From positions 14,054,501 to 14,118,500 of the forward strand of contig NC_044284.2 in NCBI RefSeq assembly GCF_004027225.2: a stretch of 64,000 bases of DNA, read 5' to 3'. The notes beneath the pieces are model-generated. The model did no database searches. It saw only the letters and a list, made by a program, of their open reading frames with translations, and had not been told where the DNA came from. Position 1 is the first letter of the stretch, and every line of letters begins with the position of its first letter. Origin of the DNA: Strigops habroptila. Lineage: Eukaryota; Chordata; Aves; Psittaciformes; Psittacidae. The position numbers and the translations under genes are program-made. This document shows positions 11,922 to 25,503 of this stretch, one piece after another.

Positions 11922-13700
11922 AAAACTTGGAAATTATAGCAGGGCCTGAGAATCAAAATTCCTTTACATTATACAGGTAGTATTTTTACGTTGTGCTATT
12001 GTTCCTAGAAATGCCATCTAGAAGAAGAACAAGTTGTACCCATTTTGATGGGGGAGGTCAAGGAAAAAAAAATCATCCTTAAATCTCCAATATGATGAAG
12101 GTGACAAAAGGTAGGAAAAATGCAAATGCATATGAATAGCAGTTGTGTTGCACTTAGCAAATTTTCAATAGGATTAGAAAAGTAGTTAAAAATACCACAT
12201 CACTTACATGATTTGATTCTAAATTCAGAATTTCCACAGCATGCATACTGTGTCCATTCTGCAATGCCAATGAATATAGCATAGTCGTCTGTTTGTCAAA
12301 ATAATGTTAATAATAAGCAAGGTGATGTGATATTACATGTATTACATGAACAGCATATAGGATCTGTCAGAATTTCAGCCTGGTAATAGAAGACATTTAA
12401 GAATAGCATGAAAGTTCTCTCTTGACACTTAGATGGTCGACATCATCCTATTAAATACAGGAAGCATTCAAAACTTAAGTGAATTACTTGCCAGTGGTAA
12501 TTGTGGACTACTGCTTCTTTATATGAGTAGTATAAATTTTTGCTGTTTGATGTTCTGTGCTGGTGTGCAGTGCCAGGTTCTTTCTTGTGTATCAACTAGA
12601 AAACTGTTGATGTTGTATAAATAATAGTAACTCTCAGCAAATGTGCATGTTTTGAAGCCCTATAAGTTGCATGCATTGGTAATGTGGTCATTGGAAAATA
12701 TGTGTTCCGTTCTCTGGTAGTTAGTAAAATTCCACAAATGTCACAAACAGACATCTAGCTCTTGTAAACTCATACCACTATTAAAATACACAGCTTTTCA
12801 TAAAAAGGTTGAATACAACTCTTCAACGACATGACAGCTGCATGAGTAAGAAAGCTATTAAAGTACTGTATTATATCCAGAGATTTTCCAAAATCTGCCA
12901 TGTTCTGTGGATGCTCAGATACCACTGTGTATAATAAAGGGACTGCAGCTTCTAAATCTATTTGGTTATTCTGAAAACCTCCTTCCAAAATTTAAACTGA
13001 CATTGCAAAGAGATAGACAAAGTGCACTTAATCCTTCCAAGTGGTAGCTTTAAGTAGCCAGGCTTCTGATTAAGTGCTTTCTTTGCCTAGTCGAGCTTAA
13101 AGCTTCTGGCCTGTCAACACTGGACTAAATTCTATGTAACTGAGAGCACTGGGGGTGAGAAATTCAGATATCTTCACTCTTAGTGCAAGGAGATCTCAAT
13201 GAGTCAGGTTTGCCTTCTAAAATCTATGGAAAGGTCTTCCTATGTTATTCTTTCATATATTATAAAACTTGCAATGGGTAGAAATACGTTTTGGTGGTTT
13301 TTTTTTTATTCTGCTTTTAATTAATTGATGTTATATTCTCAGAAACTGCACCTTTGGTTTGGTGTGGACAGACCTGGGGTCAACAAAAGCAGTAATTGTA
13401 AAATTAGTGATTAGAAAATTAGTGATCAAGCGAACAAATGACAGAACTGCCTACTCGGATGTTCTAGCAAACAAATATTACTGCAACTTACGTACAGAAC
13501 AAATTAGACTACTCCTTCAAAACCTGCAGAATTTGACAGCCAGATGAGCTGGTGGTGTATACACATAGTGGTCAGTGGTGTCCCTTCAGCCCCTTGCTCA
13601 GAATAAAACTCAAATTCATGGTAGCTTTAACGCCAATGGGAAGTACTCTTATTAAAGCAAATGTTAAAAATAATAGGAAATCTACCATCTACTAGAACAT

Positions 13701-13826
13701 ACATAATTATATATATAATTATGTTACACTTTATATATAATTATATATTATATATTATGTATATAGTATATATAATACAATATATTATGTATATATTAAT
13801 ATATATTATATATATTATATATATTT
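13701..13826. repeat. AT-rich microsatellite, degenerate (TA)n/TATATTA
   Basis: About 125 bases are almost purely A/T, with many short palindromic units (TATATAATTATATA-like). It probably evolves by slippage and may form cruciforms. Confidence 0.9.
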
Positions 13827-14215
13827 GTTACAGTTAGTACAATTTGGTGCATTCTCTGTATTTGTGTATTCTGACATTTTTAACGTAATTCTAGCTTTAT
13901 TTTTTTTCACATAATGAGATCTATATTTAATGAGACTCTTTTTAAATGATAGGATAAAAACTACTTATAGTCTAGGTTGTCTTGAAGATACGGACTTATT
14001 GGTCTACTGTTGGCTTTAAATTCACTAAAATTAGCATCTATGGCACAACTTTAGAGAAAGTAGAAAGGAAATGCTTCGTTTTCATTTAAAATTACATACC
14101 AAAAAGGTGAAGTGAAATTTTTGAACAGATCTAGGAAGAAAGGCCTGTGGATATTTCAACTGTTTCTTGATTTAAAAAAAAAAATGCAAATATAATAGAG
14201 CTTGGGGGTGTGTTT

Positions 14216-14228
14216 CCCCCCCCCCCCC
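14216..14228 (+). repeat. poly-C run (13 C)
   Basis: Homopolymer preceded by GGGGGTGTGTTT and followed by T-rich DNA. Length is prone to sequencing error. Confidence 0.9.
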
Positions 14229-15120
14229 TTATTTTTTTAAATAAAGTAAATACACTGTCCCTCTGACATTTTTTCAGATGAACAATTTTTCAGGAGGATT
14301 ACAAGGCTGAGTAGTCAGTTTTTGAGAGGTGGAGTATAGTTTAGTTGGTGGGCCTGCTGTGATTGGAATTGATTAATGGGTGTTGTGATAAGCATAGAAA
14401 CAGATCAGTGGCAGCTTATCCTGCTTTCAGCTGTCACAGCTGTGCCTCTTCACTCTTCTAGCCCTATCACACTCACTGGCAGCCTTTAAAGTACCTCCTT
14501 CCCTGTGGAATTTCTGCAAATCAGTTACTCAAATGCCAAGATACCACAGAAGCAGCTGTTTCTGAGAAAATTTGTTCAGGCTTACATATTTGTTGTGATG
14601 AAGAATATTACATTAGCGAATCCTTTCCTACTGCACTAGGAAGTATGCTGTGCTAGTACCCTGAAGAGAGGGTTAAATGATGGTTCTCATGGGCAGGTGT
14701 GCTCCTTAGCCAAGAACTTTCCACCCTGGCACGCACAGTGACACAGTTTGCAAACCTGCCGGCTAAGTGATATCACTGTTTCTGCTTTTTGCTTGCAATA
14801 ATCACTGATTGTTAATTTTATTGCTAATGGCTTGATAGAAGCAATGCTACTATGTTTGTAAAATCCTGGTAGCTGCTATTTTTTTTTTTTTTGTGGTAAT
14901 GTTCAGTAGATTTTATAGATGCTTCTAAATGCCAGTCTTACAAGTTCTGAATATGTTATGAAAATATTTTCCTGGTTTCCTTATTGGGAACTGTGATCTT
15001 CAGCATGATTATATATACAGCTAGGCAGCTTTATAGGAATCATGGAGTTTTAACAGAAAGCTAGAGGATTTGTGTGGATTTGATACAAAATAAGGGCTGG
15101 ATCTTGGCTTCTGCCAAGAA

Positions 15121-15175
15121 AGGTTGGACCAGATGGTCCTTGATGTCCCTTCCAACCTGGTATTCCATGATCCAA
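15121..15175 (+). mobile_element. CR1 3' tail fragment
   Basis: The sequence 'aggttggaccagatggtcct' continues as 'tgatgtcccttccaacctgg' and 'attccatgatcc'. This is the typical 3' end of avian CR1 on the + strand: GGTTGGACTAGATGACCT..., then GGTCCCTTCCAACC..., then ATTCTATGATTC. Only the tail is recognisable; CR1 insertions are usually 5'-truncated. Confidence 0.9.
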
Positions 15176-15917
15176 ACTTTCTATGTAACTTCATTGATCT
15201 GGGGAGGATTGCAGAGTATTGAAGTGGTTTGCAGGATATGAGACATACTGTTCTGCAAGATTTCTCCTATTAGTTATAGAAATATTTTGTCAATTTTAAT
15301 GGAAACTGAATAAACCTAGAGAATGAAAATAAGTGTACTACTTTTTCTGGACATTTACTTAGGTAGTATATAATCTTTTTATGAAATCTTTGGTTGTGAT
15401 ATAAATCACTATTGGCTTCTCTGTATGCTTTCATTGCCTGAGGCAGCTGTATCAGCAGTATCAGTAAATATAAAAACAAATTTGGAGCAAATTCAGGCAA
15501 GTTAAAGCTAAACTTAAACGTAAATAATGCACAGAGAAGGGCTCATCTCCGGCTAAATCTGTAGGATGTCTAACTGATCCACTAAGTTAGTATACAGTTT
15601 ATCTGCTGTGGCAGTCTGTGAACAAGCAGAAGTTTAGATGATTTGGAAAAAGAAATACTTTGAAACAAAACAAGATTTGTTAAGTTTCTATTGTATGTGT
15701 ATGCACAGGTTTTGTTATTTAATGAGTCAAGTCAATCATACTGGTGGAAAACTACTTCTCAGAGATTCTTTTCATTTTAAAATACATATTACAGAGAGGA
15801 ATATATCCAAGAACCTTTTTTTGGTTTAAAATCATGTTGTTTATTTATTCTACAATTATATTGTATGTCAGCTATATCTTGTAATGTCTTCTGTCATACA
15901 AAAGCAAACAAAGTCAT

Positions 15918-15962
15918 GTTACGTTAATGACTTGTCTGAGATCATATGATTGCCTGCCTATA
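15918..15962 (-). mobile_element. possible MIR-like relic
   Basis: The + strand 'acgttaatgacttgtctgag', continuing 'atcatatgat', resembles the reversed MIR core ('ggttaagtgacttgcccaag', then 'gtcacacag'). Short and diverged, so the call is tentative. Confidence 0.35.
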
Positions 15963-18304
15963 ATTCCATGCTCCTTTGCTACAGAAAAAACATGACCCTG
16001 AATCTTAAACAGCTTTTGAATAAAGGCACCTACAATTATGAATGATAAAAAAGTTCATAGGTTTATGACTTAGTTATTTGTTTTCTTCATTTAGTAGTTT
16101 TAGCTTCAGTCTTCATTTGCATGTTATGCACTTAAAATACAGTCATTCTGAAAGCACTATTTTTTTCTTTTTTTGAGAATGTTAAAATAATAATAAAATA
16201 GTGGCTAAATAACACCTATAAAATTGTACCTGTGCTTACTCAACTGAGAATTAAGTTTTCTTTTTTTGTACAGATTTGTAGATATTTGAAATCAGTGCAA
16301 TTTAAAAATGTCCTATTTGTATCTCATCTAGTGCTGTGTAGAATTCAGGTTTTTAAGTGAGAACTGATCAAAAGGAAAGAGAAAATGTGATTCTATGTTG
16401 TTCATATGAAGTGTGGTTATTTAGTTTTCCACATCTTGATCTGCTACAGGGGGACTTGTTCTTCAGGGATCTAGCCTGCACTTTTGTCCTTCCTGTGATT
16501 TCTTACTTCAAGCTTGATAGAGAAAGCATCCACTATTGTATCATTTCCTTCTGTGCTAACAGCTTTTATTCTCTTCAACAAGTGTTTACAGAAAAGTGTT
16601 GATGCTTATTAATCTGTTTCTTGTCTTGCAAATGTGCTTATGCATGATTTGTGGTAAAATTGGCATTTCTGACAGCTCTCAATGTAATCTGCATAGCACA
16701 ACAAGATTGTTATACTGAACAGATGTGGTTTGGAGTTGTTATTCTTTGTAATTACCATCATTAAGTGAAAGCATGTGTCAATCAACTTTGTACTTTAAAC
16801 ACACCAATCGTTTGTAAGAGACATGCATCTGCATTTCACATAGAGATATATTTTGGTTTTAAATTTACTTCTGTTGTTTCTGTTTAATACAGTACTCCAT
16901 GAAACACGTGATGACCAAAAATGTCAAAGCAATAGATCAAGTTAAGAAAGGCTTTACTGGGGGATCATCTGGATACTTCTTTTTAAACTTTTTAATAGAC
17001 TCATCCTCCTTTTCTGATGTAAAAGGAAGACATACAGGTTCAATTTTACAAATTAAACTTATGCTGCCTTGATCTTGGACTAGAACTTTCTTACTTGAGA
17101 TAAGGAGGTTCTCCCTCATTTTTAGGATTTTTAGGGTGAATACTTGGGGGCAAAAAGGAATCTGCATCAGTAAACTGACATACTGCCTTTTTAAGAATTA
17201 ATGTTTGGGTCATTAAAGTTCCTAGGATACCTGTTAGGGTCAAAAATGTTCATACCGTTAATAAACAGGATTAGATCAGGAAATTATATTTTGAGTGGAG
17301 TTGAAAACAAAGGCATCTTAGCCTGACTGCACAACAAATTACAGTAGAAGCCTGCTCAAAGCACACAAAAGCAAGGGCAGAGCTGACATTCATTTTCTCC
17401 TTGTTTTATTGTATACTGACTTCAGTTACTTGTGTTAGAGACAGTAGAGATGATGGCAGTTGGGGTTTTTTTCATGTGTCATTTCTTCTGTGTGCCAAAT
17501 AAGGTTAAATTGTATACAAGCCGCTAAGCGTAGCTCATGTGATGAAGTGGAATGGCCCTCAATATTTAAAGGTATTTGAGACTATACCTTTACAAAGAAA
17601 GTGGTTGTTCTCTGACTTTTTTCTATATATATTTTCTAAATGTCCCCCCAATTAAGAAAAAACCCCACATTTTTGCCATTCAGTTTCCCCAGACTGGATT
17701 CTTTTAGAACTTTGCCTGCTGCGTTAATGATGATTCTGGTACCTTGTATGTGGTGTGTGACTTGTATCTGCCTTACTAACAAATAAAGCATTGTATAACT
17801 CTCCTTTGGTATCTTTCATGAAAGTATATTGTTTAGATCCCATCAGACTTAGTTCCATTACAACTTTTTATGAAAGTTGATATCTGATATCAGACCCTAA
17901 TCATCAGATTCTGAGTCTTCTGCTAGAAGTACTGAAACGCCAATTAGGAAGTTTAGAAGCCAGATAAGCTACATCCAAAGAATAACTGATAGAGAAATGA
18001 TAGAGATAAATAACTTTTCAAGAAATTGTGAAGAAAAAATTATATTATTTAGTGCCATGTATAGAACCATAAAACCCATGGGAAATGCCAGAGGGAACAT
18101 AGCAGTACAGTCTGACAGACACTGAAATGTCTGTTATAATCTAAGCCCTTTCAGATAAAGAAGGAACTTTGTGACAGTAACTTCTGAGTTATCTGGTAGC
18201 TGCGTAAAACCAATCACTAGGACACATGAAAATCAGGTCTGTGCACTGATTATGAGTACTTAAGTAGTGCTAGACAATTCCGAGGTCCTTTTGTAGAGGA
18301 ATGG

Positions 18305-18370
18305 TGTTTGGTAATTCTCTTTGCCTTTAGTTTTTCCACCTGTTAATGGGGATAATATTTGGCTACTTGG
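18305..18370 (+). mobile_element. ancient MIR-like SINE relic
   Basis: 'ctctttgcctttagtttttc', then 'cacctgttaatggggataat', matches the MIR segment 'ctctgtgcctcagtttcccc', then 'atctgtaaaatggggataat', in order and with few gaps. Direct orientation. Confidence 0.6.
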
Positions 18371-20445
18371 AGTTTATAACCATGCTTGCAAAGCAGTTTA
18401 GAAGAGTTAAAATTCACGCAAGTGCATATCTCAGTCTGGGGCCAGAGGAAACCTTTGCAGCTTTAGTGACTTCTTTGGATGATTGTCCATTATACTTGAA
18501 GACTTTCTTCTGCACTATGCAGAAGTAGCTAGGCTTCCATTGGAGCAAAATGCCAGGAGGAAGATTCCCTAATACATTTTAATTTAATATTTTATTCAGA
18601 ATAAGGAATTGAACTGTTGTATAGGCTGCAGTTGAGAGTCCTTTCATCAGTGGAAGAGCTGGTTGTGTTACTAAAGCTAGTAACACAAGTGTTGATCTAT
18701 GATGTAAAATATATCACTGCAGTTCATAGAAAGCAGGCTGCAGAACAACTAAAGCATCTTGGTGTGATCCACATATATGAATTTTAAGCCTTGCCTGTGC
18801 GGTGCCAAAAACTACCTGTAGTAGAACGCAACTATAAACAGATATTTGAGGTGATAAGGCAGCTTAAAATGATGGTGTGCTAACTGTATCACTCTCTTGC
18901 ATGACGATGGGTGTAGAAACTAGTCTGACTTGATTTTATTTATCCCTGCCCCTGATCTTCTGGGCCAGAAAAATTCAGGGTAGATATTTTGATATTTCTT
19001 ACTTTCTTTCGGTTTCCTCAATTTAAGATACGAATAATAACAACTTCCTATGTTCTTCAGTGTAAAGAATTTTACATGAACTAGCATATGAATGGCAATT
19101 ACCTATTATTATATTTTCACGTATTATCCTGCTAAAAGAAAACTTGATTTCAGTTAGGAAGCGTTCACTTCTGGCACTTTTTCCTAATCAGTAGTTTTCT
19201 TGCTCTTAGTGGTCCTCATAGCACATCTTTGTTGAAGTTTGTGATACATATGCTTTTATATTTTGTTGAATTTTTTATTCTAAATATTTTAGAACACCTG
19301 CTTAGTATTCAGTAAAGAAATGTAGGACTGAACCTTGCAATTCATAGTATACAACAGATATATTCTGCTTCTGTGGTGAAACCCCAACATTTTATCTAGA
19401 TTTCCTGCAGACCCAACTATTTTTTAGCATATTGTTAATTTAACAGTTGGACTTTCTAAGAAAATCAGCATTTGACATCTTTCTTAGCATGCTTGAAATG
19501 TAAGGAAATATTAAACAGAGGTAATGAAAAGGGTACTTAGCTTTAAAAAGTGGCATATACATTTTTACAGATTTAATATTATTTTGGCCGTTTACTTAGA
19601 TTTCAAAGACCAGTTTATATTTTTTGTACTCTCCTTTAGAATATGATGTTTTGTTTCTAGAAGTTTGGGACCTTCTACTTATTTACATGTATAAAATGGA
19701 CTGTTGTTTGAACAAAACCTTTGCTCATAAAAGCAACATTTTCAAGGGAATGATGGCAGAAACGAGAAGAGAATACACTGAAGTGCACGCTACATGCAAA
19801 TGGAGCAGACGTTTTTATTCAGCACAGGTTTTACCATATATTTTTTTAAAACGAACTGTTTTATTTTGGGGAAGTTGTACTATTGCTCAGCTGGGAGAAG
19901 CTTGTAACTTCTTGAACTGGCTGAAATGAAACACAGAAGTCTGTATCAAAAGAGAGGTGGCTTCCTGGCCTTTTGACTGCTGAGTTCCTCTGAAGTAGAA
20001 GCTCCGTTACAAAGAAGCTTTTTTCCCAGATGCTCCCCAAATTATTGTTATTTAAAACAAGCTGAGGGCATATTTTTAAAATGTTTTGCTTTGGGTTCAT
20101 AAGAATCACAGTAACTATATAAAAAAAAATAAATCTGTATCCTTCTTTCAACTCTAAGTGCTTATAATTTGGATAAACAGTTATCATTAACATCCAATTT
20201 TTGAGAAATTAAAACTCAGAAGAATTAACAGTGAAGAAAGATTTTATATCTGTCCATGAAGTTGTTTATATTTCATACTAAGTTGATACATTTTTGGTTA
20301 GATAGTAAAGTTTTTAATTTTATGTAATCCCTTTTTTTTATCTTGCTATGCTATTGGTTAACTGGAGAAAGGCAACTGAAAATATCCTTGGTTTTGTTTA
20401 AGTTAAATATCAGAGTAATTTGCCATACTCTACCTTAATTAGAAG

Positions 20446-20500
20446 TGATGACTAGATTAAATGATCTTAAAGGTCTTTTCCAACCGAAACAATCTATGGG
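20446..20500 (+). mobile_element. CR1 3' tail fragment
   Basis: 'gatgactagattaaatgatc' and then 'ttaaaggtcttttccaaccg' followed by 'aacaatctatgg' is a diverged CR1 3' end on the + strand. No ORF2 part remains. Confidence 0.85.
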
Positions 20501-23500
20501 AAAAAAAAATCTTTGGCCAGGGACTTCTTATTTTATTATTATCTTTGAAATTACTGAGATTATTTGCTTTGGAAATGGCAGCAAGAAAGACCATAAAGCC
20601 ACATCACTTTAACTTATTTTCAATACATAAAATCAAGAGGCTGAAAGAGTAATTTAATTTACTCCTATCCCCTAAAGCTATATATATATAGGCTTAGAAG
20701 TTGAGAGGCATAGAAGAGAATGCTGGTTGTAAGGATATTTCCCTGTTCCTCTTATGCTCAGAGGTAGGCTTTTGCAATCAGAGTCAATGGTATTAGTGTC
20801 TCTTACACATATTTTATTGATTTGACTTTTTAATGTGGGACCATGTAAAAATTTAGCAGCAACTATTTAGGGATGTTGTATGTCCCTAAAATGGGATGTG
20901 TTTGAAATCTGGAACAGGCATATGTGATGTTGTGAATAATAAATTTCATGTAAAAAATCAACATAGTGGGGCATTTTCTCCTCCTGAGGTGAATATATAG
21001 TTTTTATGAATGTTAATGAGATTTGTAGAACTGCAGAGGAAAATGTACAGCAGAGTATATATTGTATATATGATATTAACATCCCATAGGATCTTTGTAC
21101 TCTCCTTTATATGCTGTGGAACCCAGAGATGCACAAAAGACTAGCTGTAGACTTTGATATTTTGTTTGTTGTGTAATTGCCTTTGAGTGTAATTAGGTCA
21201 TTTTGATAATCCTGTTCCTGTCCTGTTTTGGCAGTGGTCTAGACATTTATTGATAGAAGTACATGTAATCAACGTTAGTTGCTAAATATGAATTGACAGC
21301 TGAAAGAAAGCTAGCTTTCCTCATGGTTCATGCTGGGTTAAATGGGTATTAGTAATTATTTTAACTTTGTGTTAAAATTCAACTTTGTGTATTCCCATGA
21401 GTTTAGCCTTGGTTTTGCTTGAATATTAAAATGATCTTCAGAATATCAGCCTAGTGCCTTGAATTCTTCACTCAGTATCTGTCACTCAAACAATTCTGCT
21501 TGGATTTAAGATCTGTTCCAAAATATGAAGGAAGCACTTTAGCTGTGGATAATGAGATCTGATGGTACCTGAGCTGCAGAAAGAGATGAAATCACTATCT
21601 ATAGAAAATAATATTTTTTTCTACATATTCAGGTTAAATGTGTGCACATCCTGGTAGCTGAAACATCTGTTTCTAGCTTGTTGTTCCTCATGGCTGCTTC
21701 TCAATTGGATTTCCTCAAGCAGGTCCAAAGCTTGTCACCTTAGCCAGGGTCTGTTAACTATCACCACTGGCCCCACATTAAGTAGGAGGTTCAGGGCTAA
21801 GCTAATAACTCTCCTGCCTTTCTGACTGATCACAGTGATTCTCCCTGTGGCTACTTATCATGCTGTGCTCCTATGGGAGGGTTATCTTCTTTGTCTGTAG
21901 TTCAGCTGGGAATTGTTTTTTTGTTTTCCTCCTTCCTAAGTTTTCAGGTGGCAATGCTGAAAGCACTGGTGCTTTCCGAAGCAGCTGTTTCATTATTGTC
22001 CATTATTTCTCCCTTACCAGTTTAATGTCATCTTACATATCTGAATTTTGCTTTTCGTTTTCTCTGTCCATAAATATAACTGCTGATTTTCAAAGCAGAG
22101 ACTGTAACTAGACTTGTGTGGGAGAATGGACAAAATATGAACGCAAACATAGTATTGAAATGCTGGTTTGTCTGAACCTTGACTTAAATTTTATGTTGTC
22201 ACAGGTGAAGTGATTTTCATGATGAGTTTAGTGATGCATAATATTTTAACACTTCTTTTGTACCATATTAGACTGTACTTACCTGTGTGCTTTTTAAGAC
22301 AACTCAGCAGAGTTGAGTGAGAGCGAAGAATCTACAAAACTGCTTATCTGATTAATGGTCACTGGCTACCTATATGCCTCATGTAAAACATTACCAAAAT
22401 CTGTGAAATTGTTTTGGTTGGCTTTAGTGGACAATGAGTAAGGCCCAGAATGACTATCAGGGTATTCAGTGGGGTTTGTTGAGAATTTTGAGAAAAGATG
22501 GTGGCAGTGCAGGCAAACCAGCGTGTCTCCCCTGAAAATCCTTCTGTGGAATTGAGGGCTTTGCTGCCCTTAGCATAAAGCTAAGGTGATCTGGGAGAAA
22601 AAAAAAAAAAGTTTTTAATCAAATTTGAAAAGTGCATCAGGCTCGATATAACATGCCAACATTTCAAGAACATGGGCACTTAAACCTAAGTTCTATTAAT
22701 TCTTACACTGTAGTCTGATGTGCTGCTTGGCTTTTTAAATCCTTACTTTTTTAGGTGTGATTCTTTACCTCACCTGTAGTAACCATTCATTCAATAAATG
22801 GAAAAGACACTGGTGTAAAGTGTTTGATGGGAGTTTGAGTTTAAGTATGGGACAGAAAACATGGGAAAGAGAAACAAGATTGTTATCTTCTGGACTTAGG
22901 TCTGGAGCAAAAGCATCCTGGGTCACAAATAATACTGTGGAGAATTGAAATGTTTTACTGAGTGAAACTAGTCCATCATCCAGTGTTCAGCTTTGGCTTT
23001 TGTTTGCATGTGAAGACATCAGCACAGAACTAAGTGTGTTGTGGTAGCTTTTTGAGTTGAAAACAAGGGTAAACACTGAATAACCCTCAGACAGTTGTCT
23101 TGCTTACATTTTCTTCTATTTTCACTGTACTATTTATTAGCTTGGGATCAGTCGGTGTATAATCACAAAACTTGCTGTAAGGAAGGACATGGAAATATAG
23201 CAGCTTAGTGGACAGTTGGTACTTGATCCTAATGGGATCTGCTTGCTTTCGCTGTCTCATGCCACTAATTGTGAAATCTGAACTGAGTTATTAGGAACTG
23301 TTGAAAGACTTTAATTATTTAAAATAAAATTCTCCAAATCTATTAAGCAGCAACTGTATTTTCAGTGCAGGATGAAGCACTGGATACTCTTAGAACTCTT
23401 TCAAGAGCTATGAAATGAAGGAGAAACGGTGAATGGCAGCAGCTTTCCCCAAGACATAGGAAGCAGCAGGTGAAAAAAAATTCTGAGTAGGGATGGAGCC

Positions 23501-25488
23501 TAAATAGGAGTGATCCCCAAACTGATCGTGAGATAAGTCTTGCAAAGTAGCATAGCTTATGTCAGAAATAATTTGAAGTGAACCCAACAGCAATGAGAAG
23601 GATAGATTAGAGACTGAAATGTGAAGAAAATAATGGCAAAAATTAAAAGGGAGAGATGACTGCAAGAAGGTGACAGGAAGAGGCAAGGATTCCTGGGACA
23701 TGTAAGAAAATATATAAACAATCCAAAACCAAATGAACACACAAACTTCTGGGTGATAGTGCACTCCAGACAGATGAGGCATAGACTAGGAGAGTAAGGA
23801 TTGCTATTGTAAGAATTCTCTTGCCACCAGTTAACAAACTCATTCTTGTTTTTAATTTCATCCTCTAATTTCTTCCCCACCTAAGGGTAATAACTTCATT
23901 GCTTCTTACTGTCCTTGAGTCATAGTATCATTTTGAATCTCATCCTTCCTGGCCCATCCTTTTTTTTCCACTCTTAATTTTTTGTTCTATTTTGCTCAAA
24001 TATCTAATGCTCTCTTCTTTAAACACCTTACTTGGGTCATAAGTGGTGTGGAAATATTGAGTTGAAACGGCTAGTAAACGAAAAGTCTTATCAGAATGTT
24101 TTCTCCTTTTTTATTAATCTTTCAATACTTAGAATCTTACATAAATATAAAACATGACTAGCCAAGTTCTTGTTATAACTTACTGAAAATAAGTCTGATT
24201 CCTCGCCCATTAAATTAGGACAGTGACCTACATGGTCAGCTCAGCTGAGTACTGGCAGACATGAGATTTATTTCAACCGCTAAAACTTGCTGAGGAATTT
24301 AGTGTAACTCCCACCTAATGCAATGGCTGTACTTCGGTTCAAGTTGCATGTAGTGTATTGTCTTAAGAGGAAATCTGAAATAGGCCACTTAAAATGAACA
24401 AAATTATGAAGCTGAGAAGCCTGTATTTCTTTGCATTTTTTATCTGCAAATGAATTTAATAGGAATAGATATAGCATTAAAATGTCATAATGATAAGTAA
24501 ACAAAAATATTCTTTGTCTTTCTGTGGTCGTCTGTATTGTCACTCAAACAAAATACTAAAACCCACTGCCTAGAATAAAATAAAATATTGCTTTTTTAAA
24601 CATATTTTAATTCATCTTACATCTAGAAGATGTATGATTCTGTGACCAGGTGGAGGAAGGCAAAAGAGGCAATAAGGATAAAGAGAAGGGAAAAAAAAAA
24701 AAAAAGACAAAAGTTATTAATGGGTCCGTAATGATAGGAAGTTTATTCTAGGGTTGAGGTAAAACTTAATGGTTCATAAATAGCAAATTCATTATGTTTT
24801 TAATACTCAGGTTATATTAACACTATATAACATCTTTATGGTACCATTAGTACCACTTAATCCTAAACTCAATCTGGAAATAAACATTTCCAGATCTTTT
24901 TTCATGGAACAATTGGCCAAATAAATTATTTTAAAAATAAATATTATCTGATTAGCACATGGCTCATTCAATCATAAACAGACTTGTAAATGTTTTATGT
25001 CAACTCTTACACAGAGTTCTTAAACGTGAACAAATGAATTTATTTTAAAGGCCGTATCAAGGTGAAAACACCAGGGCCCTAGGCAGCAGGACAATACATC
25101 ACAAAGCCATTTCTCATTCAGTCACAGTAATGGCAAAGGATATGTTAAGACATAAAACGTGATATGGTTTGTTAAATATTCATTTATAATTCGCATTCAT
25201 TATTAAATCATGTGTTAGAACTAATCTTTAATCTCAAAAATACATAATGTGTCATAAAGTCTATTTGAAAACATAACAATAAATATTTTATGCTTTTCAT
25301 GTTGCTTTTTAAGGGTTGACTAGAAGACACTAAAATGCCTGTCACTAACATCATTTAATTATTCCAAAGAGATTTGGTCTACAGTGATGTTGATTTCAAT
25401 AATTTATTTCAACCTTTAGGTCAGTATTAAATAAATACCTGTTTGGGAGATAGTCTGTTCTATGATTAATGACAATTTAGCTCCCCCA

Positions 25489-25503
25489 GTACTCCATGGC
25501 AAC
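25489..25503 (+). promoter_or_regulatory. candidate RFX-type X-box half-palindrome
   Basis: GTACTCCATGGCAAC has a perfect GGCAAC half-site and a degraded partner (consensus GTTGCCATGGCAAC). It lies next to homeodomain-like TAAT motifs (GATTAATGACAATTTA), inside a block that looks like a developmental enhancer. Function is inferred. Confidence 0.35.

Larger units (their letters stand above)
6739..15104. other. intergenic DNA, no gene supported
   Basis: The longest open frame here (7003-7401, + strand, 132 codons) has one hydrophobic stretch, no family resemblance and no supporting splice context, so I treat it as chance. The block at about 7420-8110 is somewhat more GC-rich and includes a CTCF-like motif. 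Other contents are a tandem 12-mer (8299-8322), T25 (8799-8823), a MIR-like relic (9800-9925), a G-rich block (11891-11921), an AT microsatellite (13701-13826) and C13 (14216-14228). Confidence 0.65.
15176..20445. other. intergenic DNA, no gene seen
   Basis: AT-rich and without a supported coding region. Two MIR-like relics are noted separately (15918-15962 and 18305-18370). No tRNA, snRNA or other RNA gene was recognised by eye. Confidence 0.65.
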
